The notes under the pieces were generated by a model, which worked only from the letters and a program-made list of their open reading frames with translations, ran no database searches and had not been told where the DNA came from. From positions 620,001-684,000 of the forward strand of contig NZ_CP040882.1 in assembly GCF_006337085.1 (NCBI RefSeq): a DNA stretch of 64,000 nt, read 5' to 3'. Below are positions 8,622-16,751 of the stretch, one piece after another. Every line of letters begins with the position of its first letter. Positions within the stretch are counted from its first letter, which is position 1. The position numbers and the translations under genes were made by a program. This DNA comes from Sutterella faecalis. GTDB taxonomy: Bacteria > Pseudomonadota > Gammaproteobacteria > Burkholderiales > Burkholderiaceae_F.

Positions 8622-9767
8622 ATGACTTATTTCGACATTGAGGGCGCCTGCGCGGTCGCGCGATACTATGCGCCTTCGTCCGCTGCCGCGCCGGAACCCG
8701 CGCTCCGCGGCCAGGCGGAATGGCTCGCGTCGCGCGAATCGAGCCGGAACCAGAAAATCCGCCTGATGCCAGACGCCCACCCGGGAAAAATCGGCCCGAT
8801 CGGCCTCGCGATGACCGTGGGCGATAGCCTCCTCCCGGGCCTCGTCGGGATCGACATGGGCTGCGGCGTCACGCTCGCAAAGCTCCGCATGAAGCGGCGC
8901 CCGGATTTCGGCGCCTTGTCCGCTTTTGCGCGGGAGCAGATACCCTCGGGCTTTGCGGTTCGAGAGAAGCCCCTCCCGGAGGCCCTCCGCTTCAATTTCG
9001 AGCGCTTCAGAGTGCTCCGACACATCAATCTTGAGGGCGCACAGAAGTCGCTTGGGACCCTCGGCGGCGGGAACCATTTTCTCGAAATCGACCGGGATCA
9101 AGAAGGCGCCTTCTGGCTGGTTGTTCATTCCGGAAGCCGGCGCCTCGGCGTCGAGGTCGCCGGCCGCTACATGCAGCTCGCGAGCGCTCAGGCGGCAGGG
9201 ACTCCGGACGGAAAAGTGCCTTTCGAAGAGGCTCCGCTTTCGGGCGGGCTCCTCACCGACTACCTCCTGGACCTCGAGGGCGCCTCTTCGTACGCGGAAG
9301 CAAGCCGCCGGGCAATGCTCCGCCTCATCTGCGACGGCATGCGCTGGAAGATGGAATCACTTTTGTCAATCGTGCACAACTATGTCGACTGTTCCGGCAC
9401 GGTGCCGATTCTGAGAAAAGGCGCGATCTCGGCCAAGGCGGGCGAACCCGTCGCAATACCGATCAACATGCGGGACGGCATTCTCCTCGGCGTTGGTCTG
9501 GGAAACGCCGAATGGAACGAATCCGCGCCGCACGGCGCCGGCCGGATTCTGAGACGCGACGCTGTGAAGAGCGTCCTTACCGTCAGGCAATTGCGCGACG
9601 AAATGAAGGCGGCAGGCATTCAATCGCCCTCGATCAGCGCGGAAACGCTTGACGAAGCCCCCGAAGCCTACCGGGCGCTCGCCGACATTCTCCCTGCCCT
9701 CGCTCCAACCGTCCGGGTGTCGGCAAGGCTCAAGCCCGTCTGGTGCTTCAAAGGCGGAAAAGGCTGA
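8622..9767 (+). CDS. rtcB: RtcB-family RNA ligase (RtcB2 type, linked to PrfH)
   Basis: A 381-residue RtcB ligase, which joins 3'-phosphate or 2',3'-cyclic phosphate RNA ends to 5'-OH ends using GTP and Mn2+. Motifs in order: MPDAHPGK (49-56), GIDMGCG (76-82, metal-binding Cys81), LGGGNHFLE (about 147-155), VHSGSRRLG, HNYVD, RKGAISAKAGE, and SAPHGAGR, which holds the histidine that is guanylylated. The start is uncertain: the frame opens at 8574, but the ATG at 8622 begins the conserved part. The next gene, prfH, starts 22 bp later. RtcB paralogues paired with PrfH are called RtcB2 and reseal 16S rRNA cut by ribotoxins in published E. coli work; that role is inferred here from linkage. Confidence 0.93.
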   Translation: MTYFDIEGACAVARYYAPSSAAAPEPALRGQAEWLASRESSRNQKIRLMPDAHPGKIGPIGLAMTVGDSLLPGLVGIDMGCGVTLAKLRMKRRPDFGALSAFAREQIPSGFAVREKPLPEALRFNFERFRVLRHINLEGAQKSLGTLGGGNHFLEIDRDQEGAFWLVVHSGSRRLGVEVAGRYMQLASAQAAGTPDGKVPFEEAPLSGGLLTDYLLDLEGASSYAEASRRAMLRLICDGMRWKMESLLSIVHNYVDCSGTVPILRKGAISAKAGEPVAIPINMRDGILLGVGLGNAEWNESAPHGAGRILRRDAVKSVLTVRQLRDEMKAAGIQSPSISAETLDEAPEAYRALADILPALAPTVRVSARLKPVWCFKGGKG

Positions 9768-9789
9768 TTTTTTTTCGAGGCAATTCCAA

Positions 9790-10398
9790 ATGCTCATGCA
9801 GATTTCCTCAGGAAGCGGCCCGGCCGAGTGCGAACTGGCCGTGCTGCTCTTTTTCCGGGCGCTCCGGAAGGAGTTCCCGAACATTGAACTCGTCGACGAA
9901 CGGCGCGGCAGCGTCGCGGGCGGGCGCGCATCGATCCGCTTCCGCACGCGAGGGGAGATCCCGGATTTGCGAGCGCTCGCCGGCACCATCCAGTGGATCT
10001 GTCCGAGTCCGCTGCGGCCTCATCACGGCCGGAAGAACTGGTTCATCGACCTTTCGATCCTCGAGGAGGCGCCGCGCCCGGACACGTCCGGTCCCGTGCG
10101 GTTCGAGCGCTTCCGCTCGGGCGGCAAGGGCGGACAGAATGTCAACAAGGTCGAAACGGGCGTGAGGCTCATTCACGCGGAAACCGGCATTGCCGTGCGC
10201 GAAACGGGCGAACGATCGCAATGGATGAATCGCCGCCGGGCGGAGGAAAGGCTTCAGGAGGCGCTCGGGGGACTTCGGATCGAAGCGGAGCGCCGGGATG
10301 AGGAATGCGCCTGGCACGCCGCCAAAACGCTTGAGCGCGGGAATCCCACGCGGATCTACGTCGGACCTCAGTTCGTTCTCAGGGATTCAAGAAAATAA
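9790..10398 (+). CDS. prfH: Peptide chain release factor homologue PrfH
   Basis: A 202-residue class I release factor relative carrying the catalytic GGQ motif at about 114-116 (FRSGGKGGQNVNKVETGVR). It lacks the long N-terminal and codon-recognition domains of RF1 and RF2, which fits PrfH. PrfH frees the nascent peptide from ribosomes whose decoding centre has been damaged, so that the neighbouring RtcB can reseal the rRNA. The chosen ATG has GAGG nine bases upstream; a second ATG lies two codons later. Sir2 follows after 12 bp. The alternative, ArfB/YaeJ, is less likely because of the length and the RtcB linkage. Confidence 0.92.
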   Translation: MLMQISSGSGPAECELAVLLFFRALRKEFPNIELVDERRGSVAGGRASIRFRTRGEIPDLRALAGTIQWICPSPLRPHHGRKNWFIDLSILEEAPRPDTSGPVRFERFRSGGKGGQNVNKVETGVRLIHAETGIAVRETGERSQWMNRRRAEERLQEALGGLRIEAERRDEECAWHAAKTLERGNPTRIYVGPQFVLRDSRK

Positions 10399-10410
10399 AG
10401 GAAATCCGAC

Positions 10411-11229
10411 ATGTACAAAATCCCCTTGAATTCTCAGGGCTGGAAGAAGGAACGACCCGTCGTCGTCATTCTCTCGGGCGCCGGGCTTTCCGCCGAAAGC
10501 GGCATTCCCACCTACCGCGACCCGCAGAGCAACTGGAAAACGACGAATGCGTTCGATGCCGAAGAGGCGAAAAGAAACCCGCAGCTCTTTCTCCGGGAAA
10601 CGAACGAACGGATCCGGGAGTGGAAGGATGCAAAGCCCAATGCCGCGCATTCGGCGATTGCGGATTTCACGCGGCGCCTGCGCGACCGGGCTTCCATCCT
10701 CCACATCACTCAGAACATCGACGCGCTCTCCGAGGACGCGGGCGACACGAGCGTCTTTCATCTGCACGGCTCAATTCTGAAGAGCCGATGTCAACACTGC
10801 GGCGCGCATTTTCCGAGGCTCGCCCCCTACTCACTCGAGGATGTTTGTCCTGCGTGCGGAAAATCGGACGGCGCCGTCCGGCCCGACATCGTGCTTTTCG
10901 GCGATGTCCCGTACGGCATGGACTGGATTCCGGGAGTCATCAGACAAGCCGACATATTCATAGCGGTGGGCACGTCGCTTCTCGTCTACCCGGCCGCGTG
11001 GTTCGTCGTAGAAGCCATGGAGCACGGCTGCCTCGACCGGATCCTCATCACGAAGGACCTGCCCGACGAACTCTTCACTGACCCAGGGCATATCGATCTC
11101 GACGAAGCCGACAGCCTTTTCGAGTACACCAAGTTCTTCAGAGGATCGGCCGCCCGGATCCTCCCGCAGGTGCTCGAAGGCATTGCATGGGAAATTGAAT
11201 CGCGCCTGAGCCCGAAGCTTCTTCCCTGA
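10411..11229 (+). CDS. Sir2-family NAD-dependent protein deacylase, in rtcB-prfH operon
   Basis: A 272-residue sirtuin that removes acyl groups from lysines using NAD+. Seen motifs: NAD-binding GAGLSAESGIPTYRD (23-37), TQNID (100-104), FHLHG with the catalytic His119, zinc ligands Cys127, Cys130, Cys146 and Cys149, VRPDIVLFGD, and VGTSLLVYPA. AAGGA precedes the ATG. It begins 12 bp after prfH, which indicates co-transcription with rtcB and prfH. It does not show the paired Tyr/Arg pocket of Sirt5-like desuccinylases. Sir2 folds also act as NADases in phage defence, but here the intact deacylase site and zinc ribbon point to a deacylase. Its contribution to the RNA-repair cassette is unknown. 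Confidence 0.92.
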   Translation: MYKIPLNSQGWKKERPVVVILSGAGLSAESGIPTYRDPQSNWKTTNAFDAEEAKRNPQLFLRETNERIREWKDAKPNAAHSAIADFTRRLRDRASILHITQNIDALSEDAGDTSVFHLHGSILKSRCQHCGAHFPRLAPYSLEDVCPACGKSDGAVRPDIVLFGDVPYGMDWIPGVIRQADIFIAVGTSLLVYPAAWFVVEAMEHGCLDRILITKDLPDELFTDPGHIDLDEADSLFEYTKFFRGSAARILPQVLEGIAWEIESRLSPKLLP

Positions 11230-11273
11230 AAAAGGCTCCAGCAGCGGGAAAACGCAAAAACCAAGCAAAAGAA

Positions 11274-11310
11274 AACCCGGCAATCCTCGTATAGACGCCG
11301 GGTTCTCTTT
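11274..11310. terminator. Bidirectional terminator between Sir2 gene and aminotransferase
   Basis: Perfect 8-bp stem aacccggc / gccgggtt with a 15-base loop, A-rich before and CTCTTT after; T-rich in both orientations. A second perfect 10-bp inverted repeat, gaaggcgtct / agacgccttc, follows at 11315-11345. Together they separate two convergent transcripts. Confidence 0.8.
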
Positions 11311-11358
11311 GCGTGAAGGCGTCTCAACTTATCTCAGACGCCTTCCCATTGCGCGAAA

Positions 11359-12567
11359 TCAGCCGCGGGCCTTGAAGACCGCCGCGAGCGACTTGGCAAC
11401 GTATTCGACATTGCGGTGATTGAGCCCTGCAATGCAGATGCGGCCGTTGCGCACGCCGTAGACGCCGTACTTCTCGCGCAGGAGATCCATCTCCTCGGCG
11501 CTCAAGCCCGTGAAGGAGAACATGCCGTGCTGCTTAACGGCAAAGCTGAAGTCGAGGCCTTCGGCCTTGCCGGCGGCGTAAAGCGCTTCGCGCATGCCGA
11601 CGATGCGGCTTCTCATGCCTTCGACTTCCTTTCTCCAGGAAGCCTGGAGTTCGGGGTCGCCGAGCACTTCAGCAACGATCTGGCCGCCGTGCGTGGGCGG
11701 GTTCGAATATTCCTGACGAACGATGCGCTTCATGATCGAGGTGACGACCTGAGCTTCCTTTTCGTTGTCGCAGACGATGTGCAGCGCACCCACGCGTTCG
11801 CCGTAGAGGCCGAAGTTCTTCGAGCAGGACGTGGCCGCAAGGAACGTAACGCCTTCGTCGGCGAGGAGACGAATCGCAAAGGCATCTTCCTCGAGACCCG
11901 CGCCGAACCCCTGGTAGGCCATGTCGATGAGAGGAAGCAGATCGCGCTCGACCAAGATCTTCACGACTTCGCGCCATTCATCATGCGAAAAGTCAAAGCC
12001 CGTCGGATTGTGGCAGCAGCCGTGGAGGAGCACCAGGGTCTTCGCGGGAAGCGCGTTGAGCGCAGCCTTGAAGGCCTCGAAGTCGATGCCCGAGCGGTCG
12101 GCCTTGAGATAGGCGTACTTGCCGACTTCAAGGCCGTCGGCCTTGAGAATGGCAATGTGGTTGCCCCAGGTCGGGTCGGACACCACGCCCTGGTTGACGC
12201 CGAGGAACTGGTGCGCAAAGGCGGCGGCCAGCTGCAGCGCGCCCGTGCCGCCCAGGGTCTGAATGGTTGAAATGCGGCCCGCCTTAACGGCAGCGTGATC
12301 CTTGCCGAAGACGAGCTTCTGCACGCTCGCGCAGTACTGCGGCATGCCGGACATCGGCATGTAGCCGCGCGGCAGGTGGCGTTCAAGGAGACGGCGCTCC
12401 GCCTCTTCGACGCATTCCATCAGGGGCAGAAACCCGGCTTCATTGAGATACACGCCGACGCCGAGATTAACCTTCGTTTCGCGCGGATCCTTCTTGAAGA
12501 GTTCCACAAGACCAAGAATGGGATCGTCCGGCATGGGGGCGAGAGCTGCAAAATCGCTCTTAAGCAT
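11359..12567 (-). CDS. Class I aminotransferase (aromatic amino acid / aspartate type)
   Basis: A 402-residue PLP-dependent aminotransferase of the AspC/TyrB subfamily, which swaps amino groups between aspartate, tyrosine or phenylalanine and 2-oxoglutarate. VNLGVGVYLNEAG is the N-terminal signature; HGCCHNPTG binds cofactor; CSKNFGLYGERVG holds the PLP lysine. Length matches the family. AGGA precedes the ATG. In place of the usual Tyr in the DMAYQGFG segment it is conserved. AspC and TyrB cannot be separated safely by eye, so no symbol is given. Transcribed alone, with a terminator at its 3' side. Confidence 0.93.
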   Translation of the reverse strand: MLKSDFAALAPMPDDPILGLVELFKKDPRETKVNLGVGVYLNEAGFLPLMECVEEAERRLLERHLPRGYMPMSGMPQYCASVQKLVFGKDHAAVKAGRISTIQTLGGTGALQLAAAFAHQFLGVNQGVVSDPTWGNHIAILKADGLEVGKYAYLKADRSGIDFEAFKAALNALPAKTLVLLHGCCHNPTGFDFSHDEWREVVKILVERDLLPLIDMAYQGFGAGLEEDAFAIRLLADEGVTFLAATSCSKNFGLYGERVGALHIVCDNEKEAQVVTSIMKRIVRQEYSNPPTHGGQIVAEVLGDPELQASWRKEVEGMRSRIVGMREALYAAGKAEGLDFSFAVKQHGMFSFTGLSAEEMDLLREKYGVYGVRNGRICIAGLNHRNVEYVAKSLAAVFKARG

Positions 12568-12897
12568 AGTATCTGCTTCCTAAAAAATTGTTCGAATTGA
12601 CGGAGCCAGAATGTCGGACTTCCGTTGGCGGCAGTACGTCCGACGTCATGAGTTCCATTAATATAGTTCTCCCGGCGCCTCTACTCTCGATTGGAAAACT
12701 GCTGCGCATCAAAATTGCATTCGGCAATTTGATTCTGCATCGCTTCAGCTAAGGTGTTTTCCCCAACTTACAGCCCTCTCGCAGAGGCGAATTGCGGACG
12801 CCGCAGCCGGGCGTTTTATGATACGCGCTCATCCGCTTCCTTCCTTGTTATTGCAGTAAACTATCGAAATATAAATTTTGATAGTTAAAGTATTGCC
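12568..12897. other. AT-rich divergent promoter region
   Basis: A 330-bp gap between the aminotransferase and the ZIP transporter genes. It contains an inverted repeat gtcggac / gtccgac (about 12613-12645) on the aminotransferase side and the 12-bp palindrome described at 12859-12886 on the transporter side. No coding frame is credible. Confidence 0.5.
12859..12886. promoter_or_regulatory. Palindromic operator upstream of ZIP transporter
   Basis: Arms aactatcgaaat and attttgatagtt match at 11 of 12 positions around a 4-base spacer, ending 11 bp before the transporter start. Its central TATAAA may be the -10 element, so a bound repressor would block transcription. The position suggests a metal-responsive repressor, but the site matches no consensus I can name. 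Confidence 0.6.
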
Positions 12898-13704
12898 ATG
12901 GATCCTCTGCTTCTCAAAGCTTTCGAATGGACCGCGCTCTGCACGGGCTTCACCTTCCTCTGCACGACGGTGGGCGCGGCCGGCGTCTTCTTCTTCCGTC
13001 CGGAAAAGGATACGGCGCTCGCCGAAACCCTTTCCCTCGGCTTTGCCGCCGGGATCATGATTGCCGCCTCGGTCTGGAGCCTCATCATTCCGGGGCTCGA
13101 GATGGCCGAAAAGAACGGCTCCATCCCATGGCTCACGGCATCGGCCGGCGTCATCGCAGGCGCGGTATTCCTCAAGTTTCTCGACATGGCGATGCCGCAC
13201 CTTCATCCGGGATCCGCAACGCCCGAAGGTCCGAAGTCGAAGCTTCACCGCGCCCAGCTTCTCTTCCTTGCGATTACGCTGCACAACATTCCGGAAGGCG
13301 GTTCCGTCGGCCTCACCTCGGGGCTTGCCGCCATGTCGGGCGACCCGCTCGCACTCTCCTCGGCCTTCGCGCTTGCGCTCGGCATCGGCATTCAGAACAT
13401 CCCCGAAGGCGCCGCTGTTTCGCTTCCGCTCCTTGGTCAGGGCGTTCCCCGCATGAAGGCCTTCCTCTTCGGCGTGCTCTCCGGGCTCGTTGAACCGGTC
13501 TTCGGCCTCATCGTCGTTGCGGCGATATCCGTCTTTCTCCCCGTCATGCCCTTCATGCTTACCTTTGCGGCTGGCGCGATGCTCTACGTGGTGGTGGAAG
13601 AACTCATCCCCGCAGCGCACCTCTCGAAGCACTCCGACATCGGCACGATGGCCCTGATTGCAGGCTTCGTCATCATGATGGCGCTCGACACCTCGCTCGG
13701 TTGA
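12898..13704 (+). CDS. ZIP-family metal transporter (GufA/BbZIP-like)
   Basis: A 268-residue inner-membrane ZIP transporter with about eight hydrophobic segments, importing Zn2+ or other divalent metals. The metal path is visible as HNIPEG in TM4 and QNIPEG in TM5, with VVEELIP in TM6. A Gln at the first TM5 position is the pattern of the GufA-like subgroup represented by Bordetella BbZIP, rather than E. coli ZupT, which has His there. A short loop MPHLHPGS provides a histidine-containing segment. The Shine-Dalgarno is weak. A strong palindrome lies immediately upstream, consistent with metal-dependent repression (inferred). Confidence 0.88.
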   Translation: MDPLLLKAFEWTALCTGFTFLCTTVGAAGVFFFRPEKDTALAETLSLGFAAGIMIAASVWSLIIPGLEMAEKNGSIPWLTASAGVIAGAVFLKFLDMAMPHLHPGSATPEGPKSKLHRAQLLFLAITLHNIPEGGSVGLTSGLAAMSGDPLALSSAFALALGIGIQNIPEGAAVSLPLLGQGVPRMKAFLFGVLSGLVEPVFGLIVVAAISVFLPVMPFMLTFAAGAMLYVVVEELIPAAHLSKHSDIGTMALIAGFVIMMALDTSLG

Positions 13705-13862
13705 GAAAACGCAAAAACATAACGAATGACGGAATCAAAAACCGACTGAAAACAAAACTTAATCCGCGCAGAATGCCATAATGGATTTCAAAGAGAGGGG
13801 CGGAAAGCCGCTCCTCTCTCTTCCGCATTTTCGGAAGGAAAAATTCATAAAAGGAGGCATCC

Positions 13863-14765
13863 ATGCGTGTGCTTATTCCCGTGGACGGCAGCATTTCCTG
13901 CCGCAACGCTCTTGACCTTCTTGCCGCGCGCGCACGCCGCATGCAGGTGAAGCCTGAAGTCACCCTCATCAACGTCCAGCACCCGGTGCCCATGGGCGTC
14001 ATGACGCAGTTCGGCCTCGATGCCGTTCGCGCCGCCGCTGAAAAGGAAGCCAAAGGGATCTTTGCCGACCTTGAGGGCAGTCTTGCCGTCACAGAGCTTG
14101 ATCCCGCGGAAAAGATCGGGTTCGGCATTCCGGGCGAAGTCATTTCAAAGGAAGCCGATGACGAGGCGTGCGACCTCATCATCATGGGCGCGCGCGGAAT
14201 CTCCCCCGCGAAGAGCTTCTTCCTCGGGTCGGTATCGAGAAACGTGCTCGCCAACACGATGAAGCCCGTGCTCCTTGCGCGCGGCGAGTCGCTCCCCGAC
14301 CGCGAGAATCTGCGGCTCGTGCTTGCCGTCGACGGCTCCAACTACGGCGCCGCGGCAGCGCAATTCATCAGCGAAAATCCGGGCTTCTTCGGACCTGCGC
14401 CGAAGGTGACTGTCGTGAGCGTCATGCGCGACTATTCCGACCTCACGCGTGCGGGCGTCACGGACTACGAACCGATTCTGCGCGACACGCGCGAGCGCTG
14501 CGAAGCGGAGAACACGCGCCTCTGGGAAGAAGCGACGGAACCCGTCCTCGACATCCTCAGGAAGGCCGACATTGAAGCCGAAGCCGTCCGCCTGACGGGC
14601 AGCCCTGCCGAAGAGATCACGAAGTACGCAAAGGACCACGCCGACATGATCGTCATGGGCTCGCACGGCTGGGGCCGCTTCAAGTCCGCAGTGCTCGGCT
14701 CTACGGCCACAAAGATCGGCGCGCTCACGCACCTTCCGGTGCTCCTCATCCGCATTGAGGATTAG
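13863..14765 (+). CDS. Tandem-domain universal stress protein, copy 1
   Basis: A 300-residue protein made of two UspA domains (about 1-145 and 155-300). Each domain ends in the nucleotide-binding pattern G-2x-G-9x-G-S: GARGISPAKSFFLGS in the first and GSHGWGRFKSAVLGS in the second, so both probably bind ATP. The second domain opens with RLVLAVDGSNYG. AGGAGG lies before the start. It heads a run of four such genes on one strand; the other three follow at 14860, 15805 and 16752. A -10-like CATAAT near 13779 lies upstream. The family supports survival under starvation, oxidative or respiratory stress; the particular role here is unknown. Confidence 0.93.
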   Translation: MRVLIPVDGSISCRNALDLLAARARRMQVKPEVTLINVQHPVPMGVMTQFGLDAVRAAAEKEAKGIFADLEGSLAVTELDPAEKIGFGIPGEVISKEADDEACDLIIMGARGISPAKSFFLGSVSRNVLANTMKPVLLARGESLPDRENLRLVLAVDGSNYGAAAAQFISENPGFFGPAPKVTVVSVMRDYSDLTRAGVTDYEPILRDTRERCEAENTRLWEEATEPVLDILRKADIEAEAVRLTGSPAEEITKYAKDHADMIVMGSHGWGRFKSAVLGSTATKIGALTHLPVLLIRIED

Positions 14766-14859
14766 GGCGGCTCCCTCTGAAGGGGCCTTCCGCAAAAACA
14801 ACATTTCTCCGCGAGGCGCCCCAGGGGGCCTCCGGAGAAAAAACAAAATGAGGGAAAAA

Positions 14860-15762
14860 ATGAGAGTCATCATTCCGATCGACGGCAGCGCCTCCTCCTC
14901 AGAAGCCATCCGATTCATCGGCGAACGCGCCCAATATATGAGCGAAAAGCCTGCGCTCGAACTTCTTTATGTCGAGCCTCCGGTTCCCGACGACGTCATC
15001 GACCGCATCGACATCGAAGCGCTGCGGACGGCTTATGAAGCTTCGGCGAAGAAAAAGCTCGCTGGCTCCGAAGCCGTTGCCCGCGCCGCGGGGCTTGCGT
15101 CTGAACCCAAAGTGCTCTCGGGCGACTGCGGCCCGGCGATTGCGCGCGAGGCGAAAGCGTTCCGCGCCGGACTCATTGCCATGGGCTCGAGGGGGCTTTC
15201 TCCCGCAAAGAGCTTCTTCCTCGGCTCCGTCTCGAGAAGCGTCATCGAACACGCTCAACTGCCCGTTCTTCTCGTGCGCGAAAAGGGACTTCCCGAACGG
15301 GAAAGCCTGAGGGTTGCGCTCGCGGTCGACGGGTCCGAATACGGCACTGAGGCGGCTGAATTCATCGTTGAAAACGCCGCGCTTTTCGGTCCCCGCCCAA
15401 CGGTCGACGTCATTTTCGTCACGCTCGACTATGCCGGAATCGCCCGCAGCGATGTCGACTTCATCGCGCCCGAAAGCGCCCGCGCCTACCTGAAGAAGGA
15501 AGCCGAGGACGAATGGGAAAAGGCCGTCAGGCCCGTCCTCGACATCCTCGCCTCAGCCGGCATTGATGCCGAACCCGTGAAGCGCGCGGGGGAACCGGCG
15601 AAGGAAATCGCAGGCTACGCCGACAGAAATGCCGACATCATCGTCATGGGTTCTCACGGCTGGGGCCGCCTCAAATCCGCCGTTCTCGGCTCAACCGCCA
15701 CAAAAGTGGGCGCCCTCACGCAGACCCCGGTGCTTCTCGTTCCCGCAGGCGTTGCCTCGTAA
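14860..15762 (+). CDS. Tandem-domain universal stress protein, copy 2
   Basis: Two UspA domains in 300 residues with ATP-binding patterns GSRGLSPAKSFFLGS and GSHGWGRLKSAVLGS. The open frame begins much further upstream, but MRVIIPIDGS at 14860 matches the starts of its three neighbours and has AGGG close before it; ATG 14848 is the main alternative. It is closest to copy 3: both begin with IIP-DGSAS and share EAIRFIGERA, which points to a fairly recent duplication. Gaps in the array are 94 bp to copy 1 and 42 bp to copy 3, so one transcript is likely. Confidence 0.92.
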   Translation: MRVIIPIDGSASSSEAIRFIGERAQYMSEKPALELLYVEPPVPDDVIDRIDIEALRTAYEASAKKKLAGSEAVARAAGLASEPKVLSGDCGPAIAREAKAFRAGLIAMGSRGLSPAKSFFLGSVSRSVIEHAQLPVLLVREKGLPERESLRVALAVDGSEYGTEAAEFIVENAALFGPRPTVDVIFVTLDYAGIARSDVDFIAPESARAYLKKEAEDEWEKAVRPVLDILASAGIDAEPVKRAGEPAKEIAGYADRNADIIVMGSHGWGRLKSAVLGSTATKVGALTQTPVLLVPAGVAS

Positions 15763-15804
15763 GCCCTTCACCGGCAGCAAATCATTCAAAAAGGAATTCA
15801 TCTC

Positions 15805-16713
15805 ATGAGAATCATCATTCCGAGCGACGGCAGCGCCTCCTGCCGCGAAGCCATCCGGTTCATCGGCGAGCGCGCGAAATTCATGCGCGAAAAGCCCGTC
15901 GTCGAACTCGCGAACGTGCAGTACGCGATTCCGGAGAGCATCATCGACCGCTTTGGTCTTGAAGCGGTCTGCACCGTTTATGAAGCCGAAGGCCGCGCAC
16001 AGCTCGCTGAATGCACGAAGACCGCAGAGCGCGCAGGACTCTCCGTTGAAACGCGGGTTCTCTACGGCGAATGCGGCCCGGCGCTCTCCCGCGAAGCGCA
16101 GGTTTTCCGCGCGGACCTCATTGCCATGGGCTCCCGCGGGCTCTCCCCCGCGAAGAGCTTCTTCCTCGGGTCCGTCTCGAGAAGCGTGCTCGAGCACTCC
16201 TCGCTTCCCGTCCTTCTCGTGCGCGATAAGGGGCTGCCCGAGCGCGAAAACATGCGGATTGCGCTTGCGGCCGACGGCTCCGACTACGGCGAAGCGGCGG
16301 CGCACTTCATTGCCGAACACATGGATCTCTTCGGACCCGGACTCACCGTCGACGTGATCAGCATCGCGCCCGACTACGTGAGCCTTGCCAGGAACGAGAT
16401 CGACGGCGTCTCGCCCGCGAGCTCGAGGGAATTCTTTGAAAAGGAATCCCAGAGTGCCTGGGAGAATGCCGTGAGTCCGGTGCTCGCCGCGCTGACGGCT
16501 GCCGGCATCGACGCCCGGCCCGTGAGGCGCGAGGGCGATCCGGCCGAGGCGATTTCGGCCTATGCCAATGAAAACGCCGACATCGTCGTGATGGGCTCGC
16601 ACGGCTACGGCCGCTTCAAGTCCGCCGTTCTCGGCTCGACCGCCGCACGCGTGGGCGCGCTCTCCGAAATCCCGGTGCTCGTGATCCGCCTCCCCGAGGA
16701 TCTTCAGATCTGA
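15805..16713 (+). CDS. Tandem-domain universal stress protein, copy 3
   Basis: A 302-residue protein with two UspA domains; ATP-binding patterns are GSRGLSPAKSFFLGS and GSHGYGRFKSAVLGS. AAGGA precedes the ATG. The first-domain segment LIAMGSRGLSPAKSFFLGSV is the same as in copy 2, while domain 2 has drifted (VNAV-like stretch NAVSPVLAALTAAG). Duplicate retention with intact nucleotide motifs suggests separate but related duties rather than decay. Confidence 0.92.
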   Translation: MRIIIPSDGSASCREAIRFIGERAKFMREKPVVELANVQYAIPESIIDRFGLEAVCTVYEAEGRAQLAECTKTAERAGLSVETRVLYGECGPALSREAQVFRADLIAMGSRGLSPAKSFFLGSVSRSVLEHSSLPVLLVRDKGLPERENMRIALAADGSDYGEAAAHFIAEHMDLFGPGLTVDVISIAPDYVSLARNEIDGVSPASSREFFEKESQSAWENAVSPVLAALTAAGIDARPVRREGDPAEAISAYANENADIVVMGSHGYGRFKSAVLGSTAARVGALSEIPVLVIRLPEDLQI

Positions 16714-16751
16714 CTTTTAAAAGAATCCTCTCTCAGAAGAGAAAACTGCTT

